From NCBI GenBank assembly GCA_037577475.1, contig CM075203.1:3861501-3925500 (forward strand): a DNA stretch of 64,000 nt, read 5' to 3'. The translations under genes and the position numbers were made by a program. Source of the stretch: Chaunax sp. Z400. Lineage: Eukaryota; Chordata; Actinopteri; Lophiiformes; Chaunacidae. Below the pieces are notes generated by a model. That model ran no database searches. It was given only the letters and a program-made list of their open reading frames with translations, and was not told the DNA's origin. The first letter of the stretch is position 1; every line of letters starts with the position of its first letter. Positions 46,763-57,703 of the stretch are shown here, piece by piece.

Positions 46763-49480
46763 ATCAGAGTGATACACCATAGCCACTTATTTCATAATAT
46801 CAGCTCTGTTGAATTAACTCCTGGTGGCTGTCACAGCTGATTTCTGTATGTGTGTGTTTTTCATGTTGCAGCTTTCCGCGGTGTCCTCAACAATCCCACC
46901 AGGGCGGTGAGAGACACTCTGGTGAACCAGTGTGCTCAGATTCTGGCCTGCTACCGAAAGAACTGTGCAAGCCCCTCATCAGCTGGTCAGGTACTGAGAC
47001 CCCTGAGCATATGAGCATACTGTACATGTATCCAGCAGACACTACTGCTACCATCACATCCAGGAAAAAAAATTCTCAATCTTTGGCTCCAAAACCTTTT
47101 TTTTTTTTTTTTTTTGCATCAAACTAAATATGAGAGATTTTTAAGGCAAACACATTTTAAAAACACAGATTCAGAGCACAATCCATGAATTTACAAATAT
47201 AAATAACTAAGATAAAGTTAAGGAACTATATGACATTTACACATCCTTCAGTGTTACTTAAGGCACTTACACCCTTCTATGTTTTCCAGTTGATCCTTCC
47301 AGAGTGCATGAAGCTGCTACCGGTCTACCTGAACTGCGTGTTGAAGAGCGACGTACTGCTGCCGGGAGGCGACGTCTCGTTGGACGACCGGGCCTACCTG
47401 AGGCAGCTGATCAACTGCATGGACGTCGCAGAGAGCCACGTCTTCTTCTACCCCCGCCTGCTGCCACTGGTGAGACCACGCGACAGCGGCATGCGCATCA
47501 GAAACCAGCGTCATGTTGATGTCTTAAGCTAAACGTAGCATTCAAACTATGAAAAAGTGACTCATTTTCTCGAGGTCTGCAGCTGAAAAAGTTAATCGTC
47601 TTAGTACACTGTCCGAATTTACATAACATTTACCAAAATTACCAGAGTACACAGGAGAAAAGAGGAGCTGTCGCTGCTGTGTCTGTTCATGTCTGCCATT
47701 CAAACAGTACTTATGTTTTCAGGGGAGGAAACTTAAGCAGTCATTTGACTAAATGGACTGTTTTATTATTTCTTTTCTTTTGACTCTCCAGATGAAATTG
47801 GAAAGCGATTCGTTGCCGGTGGCGGTGAGGGACTCAGAGGAGAGGCTGTCTAAAGGTGGAGTTTACCTCCTAGAGACGGGGCTCCACCTCTTCCTGTGGG
47901 TGGGAGCCAGCGTTCAGCAGGAGCTGCTGCAAAACATGTTCGGCACGCCGAGTTTCAGCCAGCTGGACCCGTGCATGGTGAGACGGGTTCCATGTTAACG
48001 TTTGTTGACTCCAGCTGACGCATTGACTGCCTGTGGTTTCATCTTAGTTTGTGCTCAAATTGAATTAATTGCAGCACATCTCTGCAATTTACATGAGGGT
48101 TTTTTTTTAGACTCTCTATGTCTCATCAGTCATGTGATACAAAAAATACAAAAAATACTTCACAGTTTAATATACATGTTTTTACTACAAATATCAAATA
48201 ATCCATAATCTCTCAATTTATACTTTATACTCTGCTGTAAATAGATGTTTTTGAAAATTTTAGTTTTGTGCTTGTAATAATCTTTTAATCATTGCTGGTG
48301 AAGACAATATTGTAATTTATTAGTCACTGGAGGACTAATGAGCATCTTAGCAATACTGGTATGCATGTCAAGTCCATATAGAGTTTATGAACATTGACCA
48401 GCCATGTTTTTACAAGACTCTTTATCTGAAAAGTCTTATATAGTTTTCAGGATCGTCTTGTTCTCACTGTTAATCTTACTATGGTGTGGGTGATCAGGTA
48501 TTATGTCTTATTGTATGGCTGAACAATCAATCAGAATATGATCAAAGAATGATCACAGAAGTTGTCTATAATGACTGTCATTGCTCTGTTTCAGATGAGT
48601 CTGCCGGTGTTGGACAACCCCTTCTCTAAAAGACTCAGAGAGATCATCGACTCCTTCAGAGCTCAGCGATCACGATACATGAAGGTAAACCTCCTGGTCT
48701 CCTTCTTTTTATGTCCTAACATGTAGGTGAAGACACAGTTTGTCTAAATCAGACTGTCCAAACTTAACAGGCAAGAGATATAAATCGGGAAATAATTGAT
48801 CCAAAAAAAAAAAAGCAAAACTGAATATCTGATTAAGTGCATGATGCCAACTTTTGATACTTAAGATAGAGCTGATAATTGGATCAGCTGATGAAAAGGC
48901 CAAACAAAGGGCAAACTTTTCTTTATTATATAATTATTTGTTTTAAACTTTTAATAGGACAAAATAAGGGATTTTTAAGTCATATTAGGTTTGGGGATTA
49001 TTTGTTTTTACTGTTTACTGTGATATCAGCCAAGTAAAATAACAATCAGATGTGGGAAAAATGCTGTAAAAAGCTGTGTTAAAGCCATGTTAAAGGAGGT
49101 TACATGACCTCCTGGATCCGCCTCTTTATATTGATCCACTCCAATGTTTAATTGGTTCATCCTTGCTACATGATTCCCCCACCCCCACCCCCACCCCCAC
49201 CAAGTGTCATGAAAATTAAAAAAATCAGGCGCTGCTGAAAACATAACCTCGACAATACAGACATATTTTCGTCACTGATCCCCCTCCCTCCTCCTCTAAG
49301 CTCCTTCCTCCTGACACTCCTCTCTCCTCTTGTCTCCAGCTGATGGTGGTGAAACAGGAAGACAAAACCGAGCTGATCTTCAGGCATTTCCTGGTCGAGG
49401 ACAAGTGCGCCAGCGGGGGAGCGTCATACGTGGACTTCCTGTGTCACATGCACAAGGAGATCCGCCAGCTTCTCAGCTAG
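34703..49480 (+). CDS. sec24c: SEC24C, COPII coat cargo adaptor, 1239 aa with cassette exon
   Basis: SEC24 pairs with SEC23 in the inner COPII coat at ER exit sites and selects cargo for ER-to-Golgi transport. Exons: 34703-34862, 35122-35202 (likely cassette), 36011-36137, 37780-37949, 38097-38846, 38929-39071, 41857-41965, 42062-42189, 43231-43369, 43450-43565, 43818-43942, 44105-44296, 44391-44484, 44747-44863, 44983-45153, 45350-45446, 45538-45683, 46452-46590, 46872-46990, 47290-47469, 47792-47977, 48595-48684, 49340-49480. All phases join (3720 nt with TAG). Residues 1 to about 477 are Pro/Gln/Ser-rich and disordered. The zinc finger is C572/C575/C594/C597 (CNRCKAYMC and CGFC). The trunk begins near AFIFFIDVSYNAV (650-662). 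A gelsolin-like domain starts around 1108 (LLETGLHLFLWVG) and the end is CHMHKEIRQLLS. Human SEC24C is 1094 aa. GVRGQAPPLVTTNF and the MNVNQ start favour SEC24C over SEC24D, and synteny agrees. Confidence 0.96.
35122..35202 (+). CDS. sec24c: sec24c 81-nt symmetric exon, likely cassette
   Basis: Flanked by TTGTATTTCAG and GTAATTGC and phase 1 at both ends, so it can be included or skipped without a frameshift. It encodes 27 residues (PFPSFPSKPVTANPVSDLSS in the middle). Human SEC24C as I remember it goes directly from the PPQG end of the preceding exon to the residues of the next exon, which supports optional use. A 10-nt pyrimidine run before the acceptor is modest. Confidence 0.7.
36300..37000. 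mobile_element. Possible retroelement-derived remnant in a sec24c intron
   Basis: Phrases such as CAGCCATGTCTCTGTGAAAA and GGTCCAGTTTGTTGTCC recall a fish non-LTR retrotransposon-related repeat, but I cannot name the family with certainty. No intact frame is present. The boundaries are rough. Confidence 0.3.
38097..38846 (+). CDS. sec24c: sec24c 750-nt proline/glutamine-rich exon
   Basis: This is the largest exon of the gene, phase 1 at both ends, bounded by TCTCCTCAG and GTGAGATGG. It encodes a disordered segment dominated by Pro, Ser and Gln (for example PPPSGPAASQQYYGGPPPP and a collagen-like GPPGPPGPPGP near the end). Being symmetric it could in principle be skipped. A second open frame of 230 codons overlaps it in another phase and is a composition artefact. 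Confidence 0.93.
39882..39950 (+). CDS. sec24c: Candidate duplicated alternative exon of sec24c (DPDAIPSP copy)
   Basis: Ending at a consensus donor (CCAGCCCA|GTAAGT), this exon encodes KSRHRIDPDAIPSP. The previous exon ends KRLDPDAIPSP|GTGAGC. Over the shared eight codons DPDAIPSP, six differ and all differences are synonymous. Two acceptors fit: TGTGCAG (exon 39909-39950, 42 nt) or ATGCAAAG (39882-39950, 69 nt). Both keep phase 0 at each end, so the exon can replace or follow the usual one before IQVIEDD. No expression evidence is available; it is not counted in the 1239-aa product. Confidence 0.6.
40295..41144. mobile_element. TTAA-ended dispersed element in sec24c intron
   Basis: Starts TTAAAGGAATGGTTG and ends AATCATTTCTTTAA, an imperfect inverted repeat of about 14 bp. 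The right part contains CTTAGCATAAAGACTGGAAA, GCTGGCCTGGCTCTG, CAGGGGGTTGTGTATCGGAT and TTTCCCAAAAGGTTTAATCA. These are phrases of a very common teleost repeat. No coding capacity. A small tandem duplication lies inside (40756-40833). Confidence 0.65.
40756..40833 (+). repeat. 31-bp tandem repeat, about 2.5 copies
   Basis: The unit CACTGGTGTTGAACAGCATG plus eleven further bases occurs twice with one mismatch (GTCGAG versus GTTGAG), followed by a partial third unit. It lies inside an intronic element. Confidence 0.85.
45703..46030. mobile_element. Second GTTCACCC-type inverted-repeat element
   Basis: The left end TTAAAGGGACAGTTCACCCT matches the 4843-5338 element. The right end ATGTTTGGGAGAACTTTGCC followed by TTTTA is a diverged inverted copy. 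About 330 bp, non-coding. It inserted only some 20 bp after the donor of the sec24c exon ending at 45683. Confidence 0.65.
46364..46403. repeat. Poly(T)40 upstream of a sec24c exon
   Basis: Forty consecutive T end 48 nt before the exon at 46452. It sits where a polypyrimidine tract could act, although the proximal acceptor (TTTCCCCGCAG) has its own. It may also be the A-tail of an antisense retroelement, but no element body is recognised. Confidence 0.95.
46697..46760. repeat. (CT)n microsatellite in sec24c intron
   Basis: About 64 bp of CT repeat ending in CTCTCAG, about 110 nt upstream of the exon that starts at 46872. The tract plus AG mimics a strong acceptor, but using it would add out-of-family residues, and the distal acceptor TTGCAG gives the conserved protein. 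Confidence 0.95.
49080..49260 (-). repeat. Reverse-orientated CCTCTGCC-family fragment with CCCCCA repeat
   Basis: The minus strand reads TTATGTTTTCAGCAG, then a CATGACACTTGG-type segment and a GGATCAATATAAAGAGGCGG-type segment, resembling the dispersed repeat at 26.7 and 62.4 kb. An internal CCCCCA run (about 49176-49201) is G-quadruplex-capable on the minus strand. It lies between the last two coding exons of sec24c. Confidence 0.5.
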
Positions 49481-51060
49481 GCCTACCAATACCCAGCTTC
49501 TACTGTATGACCCGCCCCGGTTCACCCCTCCCAGTGAAAGAAAGCGCTTTATCTTTTTTTAAACCTAACAAACTAAAGCCCTGCTGTCTGGTCAGCTGAG
49601 CCTCAGAGACCAGTTGGCGGATCTCTTCGTGTGTGTGAGGGAGTCTGGTGTTAATAGAGTTTTCACTCTGCCTCAAATCGACTGCTCCCACACAGCAGGA
49701 GCAAAAATAACTGACGAGGGAGGGTATTGTATATACACAACTGAACAATTATGTATGCAACAGAGTGAGTGTTGGAGATGGCTGACTGTAGTCGGTGTAA
49801 TGTCTGTATTACTAGCACTGAAAGGCTGTTATGGGTAAATAATCGACCCTCAGATAGCAAACACTTTTTATATGATTGAATCCTAATAGAGTGAAGGGCA
49901 TCACCACACAAGACGTAAATGGAATTATATTAATGCTGTTGTTTCAGTTTCTTCTGTCCTTTAATGGCCTTAGTACACCCTCTGCAGGCTGCTCCAATCA
50001 CCCATGATGTGTGTCTGTGTGAGAGGATTAGTCGCCCACTGCCCTGTTCTCATTTGTCTCCAGGTGTGAGCCTCTGAACTGAACCTACATTTAAAGCTCA
50101 AACTGGAATCTGATGACCTTTCGCCTCCAGAAAGCATTAGAGAAGTATCTCGAGATGTAGAAAGCTGGGTCTAGTGTCCAGGTGCTGCTATGACTGGTAT
50201 GATCCAGATTGAATCCGACTGATGTCATGACTCCATTATGAGACGCAGCTTTCATTAGTTAGAAGTCTATGCAGCAAAGAGAAAGGCCTGACATGAACTA
50301 AGATAAATGGATGGGGTGGGAACTTTTGATCTCAGCCTCACAGCGATGTGAACTCCTCATCATGATTAGTTTCTATGGATGATTCTGTCTGTTGATGGCG
50401 TGTAGTGTTTCAGACTTTATATTATTTAAAAGTTTTGATGTTCAAAATCATTCAAAAGAGCTTTTTCCAGCAGACAGAAATGAGCACAGAATGACAGCGG
50501 ACAAACGGACATCAGTTAATGGTTGCAGGTTTTGAGTTGCCTCCGCACTGACAACGTTCGGTGTGTAAATAAAATATATAATCTGTACAGAATGAACAGA
50601 AAATAACGATTTTAAAGACCTGCCTGAACGGCTGCGGTTTGTTTAATGGTTGGTTTCTCTGGCGCAAAGAGCTGACATGTAAAATCACGGCTTTAACAAA
50701 GAGGGGAAGACGCCTCGACTTGGCTTTTTGATATGTTTGTGAGTGCAGGGTATGAGAGTTTGTGAGTGCGTGAGTGAATGTGGGGCCGGTCCTGGTGAAT
50801 TTCTCCTGGGGAACAGAGGGATCAGCCAACACACACACACACACACACCACCCATGAGATCAGTCTTCATTTATGACTTTCTGTTCTTTTTTAACAATGT
50901 GACTGTTTGGTGTGTATGCAGCCCTCTGTTCCGGCTTTGTGTTCACTGACTTTGATTGGCCCACCGTTCGACTGTAATCATGATTTCTGTTCCTTTTTCC
51001 TTTGATTTGTTTTTTTTTTCCATTGCCTCTTGGGACTGCTAATAAAATGATTGTTAAAAG
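49481..51060 (+). other. sec24c: sec24c 3' untranslated region
   Basis: From the TAG at 49478-49480 to the likely cleavage site just beyond 51046. It contains short AC and TG runs (about 50828-50849) and an earlier AATAAA at 50568-50573 that may yield a shorter transcript. No coding exon of another gene is seen in this stretch. Confidence 0.6.
51041..51046 (+). terminator. sec24c: sec24c polyadenylation signal (distal)
   Basis: AATAAA followed after about 30 nt by a T/GT-rich stretch (TGTGCTGTTTTTATTTGTCT). The alternative AATAAA at 50568-50573 has a weaker downstream element. Confidence 0.6.
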
Positions 51061-51219
51061 AGAAAACTCACATTGTGCTCCTCCCTTCTGTGCTGTTTTT
51101 ATTTGTCTGTATTACAAAATGTACACTGAATGGATTCAAAAACACACCACTGTGTGTGTGCAGCACTTTGTGTTGCATTATGTTCTGATTGCTAGAGGGG
51201 ATCATCGGCACCATCTTAC

Positions 51220-51480
51220 TTCCGTGTGTTAGCATGCTAATATGTGCTAATTAGTGCTAAACATACGCCTGAGGCTGATGGGAGCATCAGTAGGTGTTTG
51301 TCAGACAAATTTCAATTTAATGATAATCATTAAAAAGGGGGATAATCAAAGTCATAATTTTAATGACCATAAAGTCTGTACTAAATCCCATCTTATTTCG
51401 TCTTGTTGTTTAGGTCTTTTAGTCTGGACCAAATTGGTGCACCAAACAAATTGACCAACAATGGCATCCCTAGAGCCAAA
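51220..51480 (+). repeat. Dispersed repeat (GTTAGCATGCTAAT family)
   Basis: Begins GTTAGCATGCTAATATGTGC, continues GAGGCTGATGGGAGCATCAG and ends GTCTGGACCAAATTGGTGCA followed by AATGGCATCCCTAGAGCC. It is the best-preserved ends-only copy in the window; its middle is deleted. Non-coding. Confidence 0.7.
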
Positions 51481-54400
51481 AACTCAACTTTATTTATCAC
51501 ACATTCAAAAACAACAAAGTTGACCAGAGTGCTGTATAGTCCTTAAAAACATGGACACACAATAAAATAAGACCACAAGAACACATGTACAAAACTCATA
51601 CTGGGTTAAAAAGCCAAGAAATAAAAATGGGTTTTAAGGTGGGATTTAAAAACTGGCAGCATGGCTGCTGACCTAACATGGAAACCACTGTGTTTCTACA
51701 CTAACCAACTCCAGCAAAGGAGCAGAAACTCCAACCCAAATCCCCAAAGTACAGCCACCACTAGGTGGAGGCATTGTGTAGCAGGAGGAGGCAGCACATT
51801 TACAGTTTACAGTATATCATTTTTAATTTTTTCTATTTATTATTCCTTCAGATTTATAGCTTTGTTAGCAGGATGAGCTAAATGCTGCAATATACTTCAA
51901 AAAAGCTTTTTTTGTACTTATATGCAGTTTTTAAGTTTGATTTCACATGTGAGGGATGTGAGTTTAAATGCATTTGCATTGTGTTGAGCAGAGCAGGAGA
52001 GAAAAGGCCTTCCTGTACTGAGTGGACAATATTCTTCTTGCAACTTCATCTTTTAACACAACATAACTATGTCTTATGATCTGCTTCTTAAATACAATAT
52101 ATATCCAGGTATTCAGGTTGGATCTAATCTTGTTGACATCCATTTATGCCCATTAGCAGTCTTCTTCACTGCTTCTTCTGGCACATTACTGTTTTTTTCC
52201 TGGATCAGTGGAAACAATACTCACATATACTGAATAAGCCTATTGAAAGAGTTTTTACTAATAATCGCTCTGTTCGTATGTTCTAAACGTTATTGAGTCC
52301 TCAGGAGTTAATGAAATGAAGTGTGATCTTGACAAAGTTGCCGTGTTTTAGTGTTAATTTCCCTCTTTGTTTTCCCCCTAAAAGTGGAGTTGAGATGATG
52401 TGGAGGAATATCAACATCAATTGTTAATTTTGCCAATTTTGCCTCATCGTGGACTGTGGATTTTCTTCCTCCTCATTTTCATTAGAAGAGCATCAGGTAG
52501 GGACCTCTTAATGGTCGGTATGAGCAGGAGGATGCCTCACAGTGATGTATTTATGGAACATGACTTTTCTTTTTTATGTGAACGTATCCTTTAATGGACT
52601 TTTTGATTCGGGTCAGATTTGATCTGTCAGTTGTGTTTATTTTTGGAATAATATTGTTAGGGTTGATTGATGTATTTTAAGGCCTAAGGATTTTAGAGTC
52701 CACATGGAGTAATTTCTGGATTTCCACTTAAGGATAATTATTCAATTGTTTATTTATTGCTTTATTTAAGATGATATGATGAGCATTTTAATTTGTGTAT
52801 ACCTTGTTTAACTTTTAGAAAATTGCAACCACTCAACTTTACTAAATCCTGAAAGAGAAGAAAAGAATCTTTCTAATGGAACTCCATCATCTCTCCTGCA
52901 CTGTTCGTGTTCATATCCATTAAGTCAGTCCGGTGAATTCCCAGACACAAACTGACTCTATAATCTATAATCATCAAGAACAAAAGCTAAGTGCATGTCA
53001 CCTCTGATCTTTATTGTGATGTTCAAAATCGTACTATTATTTCTTCACCTTAGCTGAGCTGACTAAGCCTTCAGCATTTCGTAATTAACACCCTGCTTTT
53101 CACTCAAACTGACACCTGGGTGCTGCTAACACGACCACAGCCGTCGAGAGCTGACTTGCTCAGCAGTTGGGGATCAGGCCCTTCTTGCTCCAGGGCAACA
53201 CGATGATATCTGTTGAAAGAGGCAAGAGTGTTGCTCATTCATGACTCAGCTCTTGGCCTCGTCCACTCTCTCAGTTGTGATGATGTAACAGATGGCATAT
53301 TCACCCTCATTAGTCACAACAAAAGGAAAAGTCACGCCTAAGTGTATCGCAGCTACTGGAGCTCTGTTTGCACCATTAGTCTATTCTGGATATAGGCACA
53401 GCTTCACTTAGCTATGTGAGTCTGCTACAAACAGAAATGCCATATTTTGGCGCTGCAGACCTGCAAGAATGAGTTGCTGCAAGCTTCAACTGGCCCAATA
53501 CATAAAGACAAGACAAACCTGGATAGATTATTTGGATAGGTCGCTGCTCAACTTCTAAATATGGTAAAACTATTTGATTATAATAATCTACTCACCAGCT
53601 TTCCCACTTAACATTTTCTCTGAGCACTTGGCAATGCAGAAGAAAATCAAACATCTTCATGCCATTTGGTTTATTTATTTGATCCTATTGTGTCTCATTC
53701 TGTTCAAACATGGCAGCAGACTGGTAGATTAGGAGCCTTGGATATGAAATGGCACTCACTCACACCATTTTTCCAAAACAAAGTATTCTGCTTCGAGCAA
53801 AAACCTGGTTTAAATGCGGCATTTATAACCTTATCAATGACAAGGGTCTCAGAAAAAGTTGTAATTTACCATCAACTTCCTGTTTCTTTTATTCACAACT
53901 AGGATCAGTAATTCCAGCTCATGGTGTTCCAAGGAAAGCAGCTCTTCCTTTGCACAAACCTTTACGTACACATCGTCCATGTACTGAGAGGTGCCTTTTG
54001 ATATTTGGGAATTTTAAGCCTTTTTATTTGTTTTGTTTTACATTTTGAAAATTTCACTTTTTCTTCTCTGCCATATTCATGCACCTTTTCCACTGCAAAA
54101 TCAGGAAGGAAGTCGACATAAAGGGCTGGAATTCTTTCTCATGACACAGTTAAGTCCAACATGTAACGCATGTATTGAGTGCATTGTGCTGAAAGGCCAT
54201 AAGGTTGCTCCAGAGGAAGATGACAGTCGGTCTGACTGTAATATTACTATGGAAAATGGCACACAGACTTTCTTTCTTTTTCCTCACTCTGCTAATTTCA
54301 GCTGAAACCATCCTACTTTCTCTTCTCTCTGCCTCCTGTGCGCTCACTCCTCTTCCCTCCTCTGTCTTTCATCAAGGCGTACAGTGTGGTTGGCGTGAGA

Positions 54401-55500
54401 TAAAGGCTGAGGAGTTCACCATTATATAACTTCTGTGGAGGATGAGGAGGTGGAGGAAGAGTAGGAGAGCAGGCAGGGTTAGCACGTAGGAAAAGGAGGG
54501 CAGGAGAGGGCTAGTGGCCTACGTTGTAGTGCTTATTTGTCTTCCACACAACACACACATGCAGGCCTCCCATTCCTGTTCTCCATCACGTACTCGGCAG
54601 GCTGCACTTGCAGATGCAGCATCATAATATTTGAACTTTTCCAGCTTTGTGTTCCCACGCTGACAACCACATACAAAGTGAAATTGTGCTCTCCGTCTCC
54701 CTGACAGTGTCTATGTGCTGAGCAGGCAGGCACACGCATGTTAGGAGGGCCTCTAACTCTCCAGCCCCACCTGCCTGTCCTCTGATGGCCTCCCACTCAT
54801 GCCACATTAAACATTTAGTGAGGCACTCTGGATCTGTGTGACACCATCTTTTAGCACCACCAAGCTAACAGCCCTCACACTGTCGAAAAACACAGGTGCA
54901 TGCTCGTCGGTGAAAACCCCCCCAGAAACGGCTCCCACACTATTCTCATCCCTGACTCTTGTATGCACATACACGCTCCAATGCAAAGGCAAAATCAGTG
55001 GCTCAGGACGGCCCTCTGTGCTGAGAGCAAGACCTGCATTAATCAATATTGATCCCTGGAGTGTGTGTCTGAATGTGCATGTACTTATGCAATGTTTGTG
55101 TGGGTCACTGTTTGCTTCTCTGCTGCAGTGAGGTGTGACCCAGGACTGGGTGTATCCCAACCAGTGCAGTAAAATGCTACTGTGATGTTCCCTGCAATAT
55201 ACTGAGGAAATGAGGACAGATGCCAAAGCTGTTTTTCAGGCAGCCATCGCAGCATTTTGGACAATATGTCACCAAATAATGATCTTATGTCTCCCAAAAG
55301 ATGATTAGGCTAAGAGAAGGTAAAGAATCCAGCACTATCTCCCCACATTTCAGTGACTTTATTGAGCTTGCCTATTCTCGCGAGGATTCCTCCCCTTTAC
55401 TACACACACATACACACTCAACCATCATCACACCTCCTCCTCCTCCTCCTCTCCCCTGCCCCTCCTTTTCCGTCTCTGCTCCTTTCTATCCTCTTCAGCC
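51481..55500. other. Spacer between sec24c and camk2g
   Basis: No conserved exon is recognisable. Human FUT11, CHCHD1, ZSWIM8 and NDST2 lie between SEC24C and CAMK2G, but nothing resembling their products was seen in the open frames here. The camk2g promoter should lie at the right end. A (CTC)n run near 55433-55450 and CA runs precede it. Confidence 0.6.
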
Positions 55501-55620
55501 TTGCCTGCCTGTCAGAAAGGTACTCCAGTATTGGAGGCTAGGCTACCCTCCACCCTGACCCCGTACGAGAGCCAGCCACCGTCGTACCCCAAGGCTCGGG
55601 CTCCACTCACGGCTCCAATC

Positions 55621-57703
55621 ATGGCAACCACCGCTACTTCTACGAGGTTTACCGACGAGTATCAGCTTTACGAGGAGCTCGGGAAGTAAGCAGCAGTCGT
55701 AACGTTACAGTGTTTGTCTTGTCGTTCTGTCCCCCACCCCCGCAACCTCGTCTTAAATTATTTCTGTTTAGCCAGTTAGCAAGCGATAGCTAGCCAAAAT
55801 AGCATACAGACGGATGATATTTAGTGTTTTAATAATATTTCACTGTATGTCAAATGAAGGTTGTTATTGTCGTGGTGCAGTCATGCTAAATAACCATTGC
55901 TATCGGCTAACTAGCTTCTCCCGCAGTAACGGAGAACAGCGCACTAACGCTCAGTTACTAGCTAACGAGCTACCATGCTGATATTGATAAACTAGCCGAG
56001 TTAGCCCACTATAGCGTTGCGTCTTTTTATTCGCAAATGGCGATGACGGACAGAGGTTGATACATTAAGAGCTGTCCCCTCCCCCTGTGTTTGTTAGCCG
56101 GTATTTTCTGGTCCGCTGGACCCGTCAGCGTAGCCCCAAGAGACGCCAGAGATTGGTGACATTTCACCGGCCCACGGGTCTGACAGCTCCGTGCTGCCTG
56201 CATAGACCAGAGGCTGTGGTCGCTGGCTAACTAGGCCGACCACTTTTTTCCCCGAGCAGCTGCAGATGATTTGTATACCCGTGTTGAGTAACGTTACGTA
56301 CCCCCAGATCACTTAATGAGGAAGTAATTCGGCCCAAGCTGCGCTGCGTTGCGTTGCGTTATGTTTGTACTGTAAGGCAATGCCCATGCACTGCGCACAC
56401 CAGCTGGCCCGATCATCATGCTATCAGCAAAATGCAGTGGTTTTAAATGGAGGTAATTGCCGAGCACTGGCACTCAAAACGCCAAATGAATATGCAAGTA
56501 GCAGTGACGTGTTTTCTCGCTATTTTGATGACGGGCCACTACCTCATATGTTTCAGCAGCAGCAGCAGCAGCATCTGTTCTTAGCCAGTGAAGGCGTTTT
56601 CCCTCTATTGAACCCAAAAGAGCTGCAGTAGAGCGACACTAGCCTGATGAAGATACACCGGCCTTATTTCCAGCTGCCAGTTGTCAGTAATCGATGGCAC
56701 TGATTGCACACCCAGTGCACCAGGACGCATTCACAACCACACACACACACACACATCCTCCATAGTAGATCCGGATTCTTCTGCAGACTGACCCTTTACC
56801 TCGGCGTATGTGTCCGCACCCGTTTGCTAATGCATTTTGCCCCGTCATAGGTTATTAACGTCAAGGCACTGACTTGTACTTCTGTCACCTCTCATTAGTA
56901 AATAATTGAAACCAACAGCAGAGTGGAAAGAGCAGAGTGCAGCAATAAGCATCCCTCCATAATATGTACACCATCCTCTAGATAGTGCAGGTTGTACAGC
57001 CTGTGAAAAAATCATGCGTACCTCCTTATTCTGTGATGTTCAAAACTGAACAATAACAGCTTGCAGGTGAAAAATATTAGAGCATTCATGTAGGTCAATA
57101 TGAAGCTGCTCAGGGTGAGTAGTTTTATGGTGCATTGTGTGCTTCCTTCTCTGCTTGGGCTGGTTTATAGCTGAATATTGTTACCTTGTGCATTTATTTA
57201 ATGTTGCCCATTGTTGTGTGAGATGCAGCTCATTCTTTGTGCCTGCTGTTGCAAATTGAATTTCTTTCGGGGCTCTCGGTCGGATTATATTGTGTGCCTA
57301 TCAAAGATTAGCACAAGAACTTGGCCCATCATTCATAACCTGAGCTGATCTCAGCACTCACGCTCGAGAAGCGTGGCATTTTGGCTTGTTTGAATTTTAC
57401 CCACCTTTTTAGGCTATGCAAGATGACGATGTGATTGTTGTGACTGTAAACTGTGTATATGAAACTGAGAGGGATATCAAGGTTGTCGGCATACACTAAA
57501 ACAAACCACTGCCTCAGAAGTGGATGCAGTCTCAAATGTCCCACCGTATGTGTGCGAGGGAGCATGTGAAATGGAACTGATTTTTTAGTTGTTTGTTCTT
57601 TTTCTTAGGGGAGCTTTTTCAGTGGTGCGTAGGTGTGTAAAGAAGTCATCAGGACAGGAATATGCTGCAAAAATCATCAACACTAAGAAGCTGTCTGCAA
57701 GAG
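55621..57703 (+). CDS. camk2g: CaM kinase II gamma, first two coding exons (partial)
   Basis: A Ser/Thr kinase activated by Ca2+/calmodulin that forms dodecamers and decodes calcium signals. Exon 1 (55621-55685, 65 nt) encodes MATTATSTRFTDEYQLYEEL plus G and two bases of K22. Exon 2 (57609-57703, 95 nt) continues KGAFSVVRRCVKKSSGQEY and AAKIINTKKLSAR. The glycine-rich ATP loop is residues 20-28 and the catalytic lysine is K43 (AAK). Phases 2 and 1 match the conserved CaMKII gene structure. The start has A at -3 and G at +4, and no in-frame ATG lies closely upstream. VRRCVKK and MATTAT point to gamma rather than alpha, beta or delta; synteny with sec24c agrees. The third exon (starting DHQKLERE in relatives) was not found before 64000, so intron 2 exceeds 6 kb and the gene runs off the window. 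Confidence 0.92.
55755..56000. repeat. TAGC/GCTA-rich cluster in camk2g intron 1
   Basis: Many TAGC/GCTA/TTAGC words, including GATAGCTAGCC, GCTAACTAGC, TAGCTAACGAGC and GAGTTAGCCC, start about 70 nt after exon 1. The composition is similar to the cluster after sec24c exon 1. Confidence 0.75.
56001..57608 (+). other. camk2g: Rest of camk2g intron 1
   Basis: No conserved exon is visible. It holds a (CAG)6 run (about 56553-56572) inside an 88-codon open frame without family resemblance, and a short CA repeat near 56740-56756. The intron ends with TTTTTCTTAG before exon 2. Confidence 0.6.

Noticed and set aside
51481..55500. Possible relics of fut11, chchd1, zswim8 or ndst2 between sec24c and camk2g
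   Set aside because: No conserved peptide from these families was seen; calling pseudogenes would be unsupported.
55501..55620. Open frame continuing upstream of the camk2g ATG
   Set aside because: It lacks an upstream ATG. The ATG at 55621 has a strong context and matches the start of CaMKII proteins exactly.
56365..56631. 88-codon frame with a six-glutamine run in camk2g intron 1
   Set aside because: No family resemblance, no supporting acceptor/donor pair, and the Q run comes from a short CAG repeat. Treated as chance.
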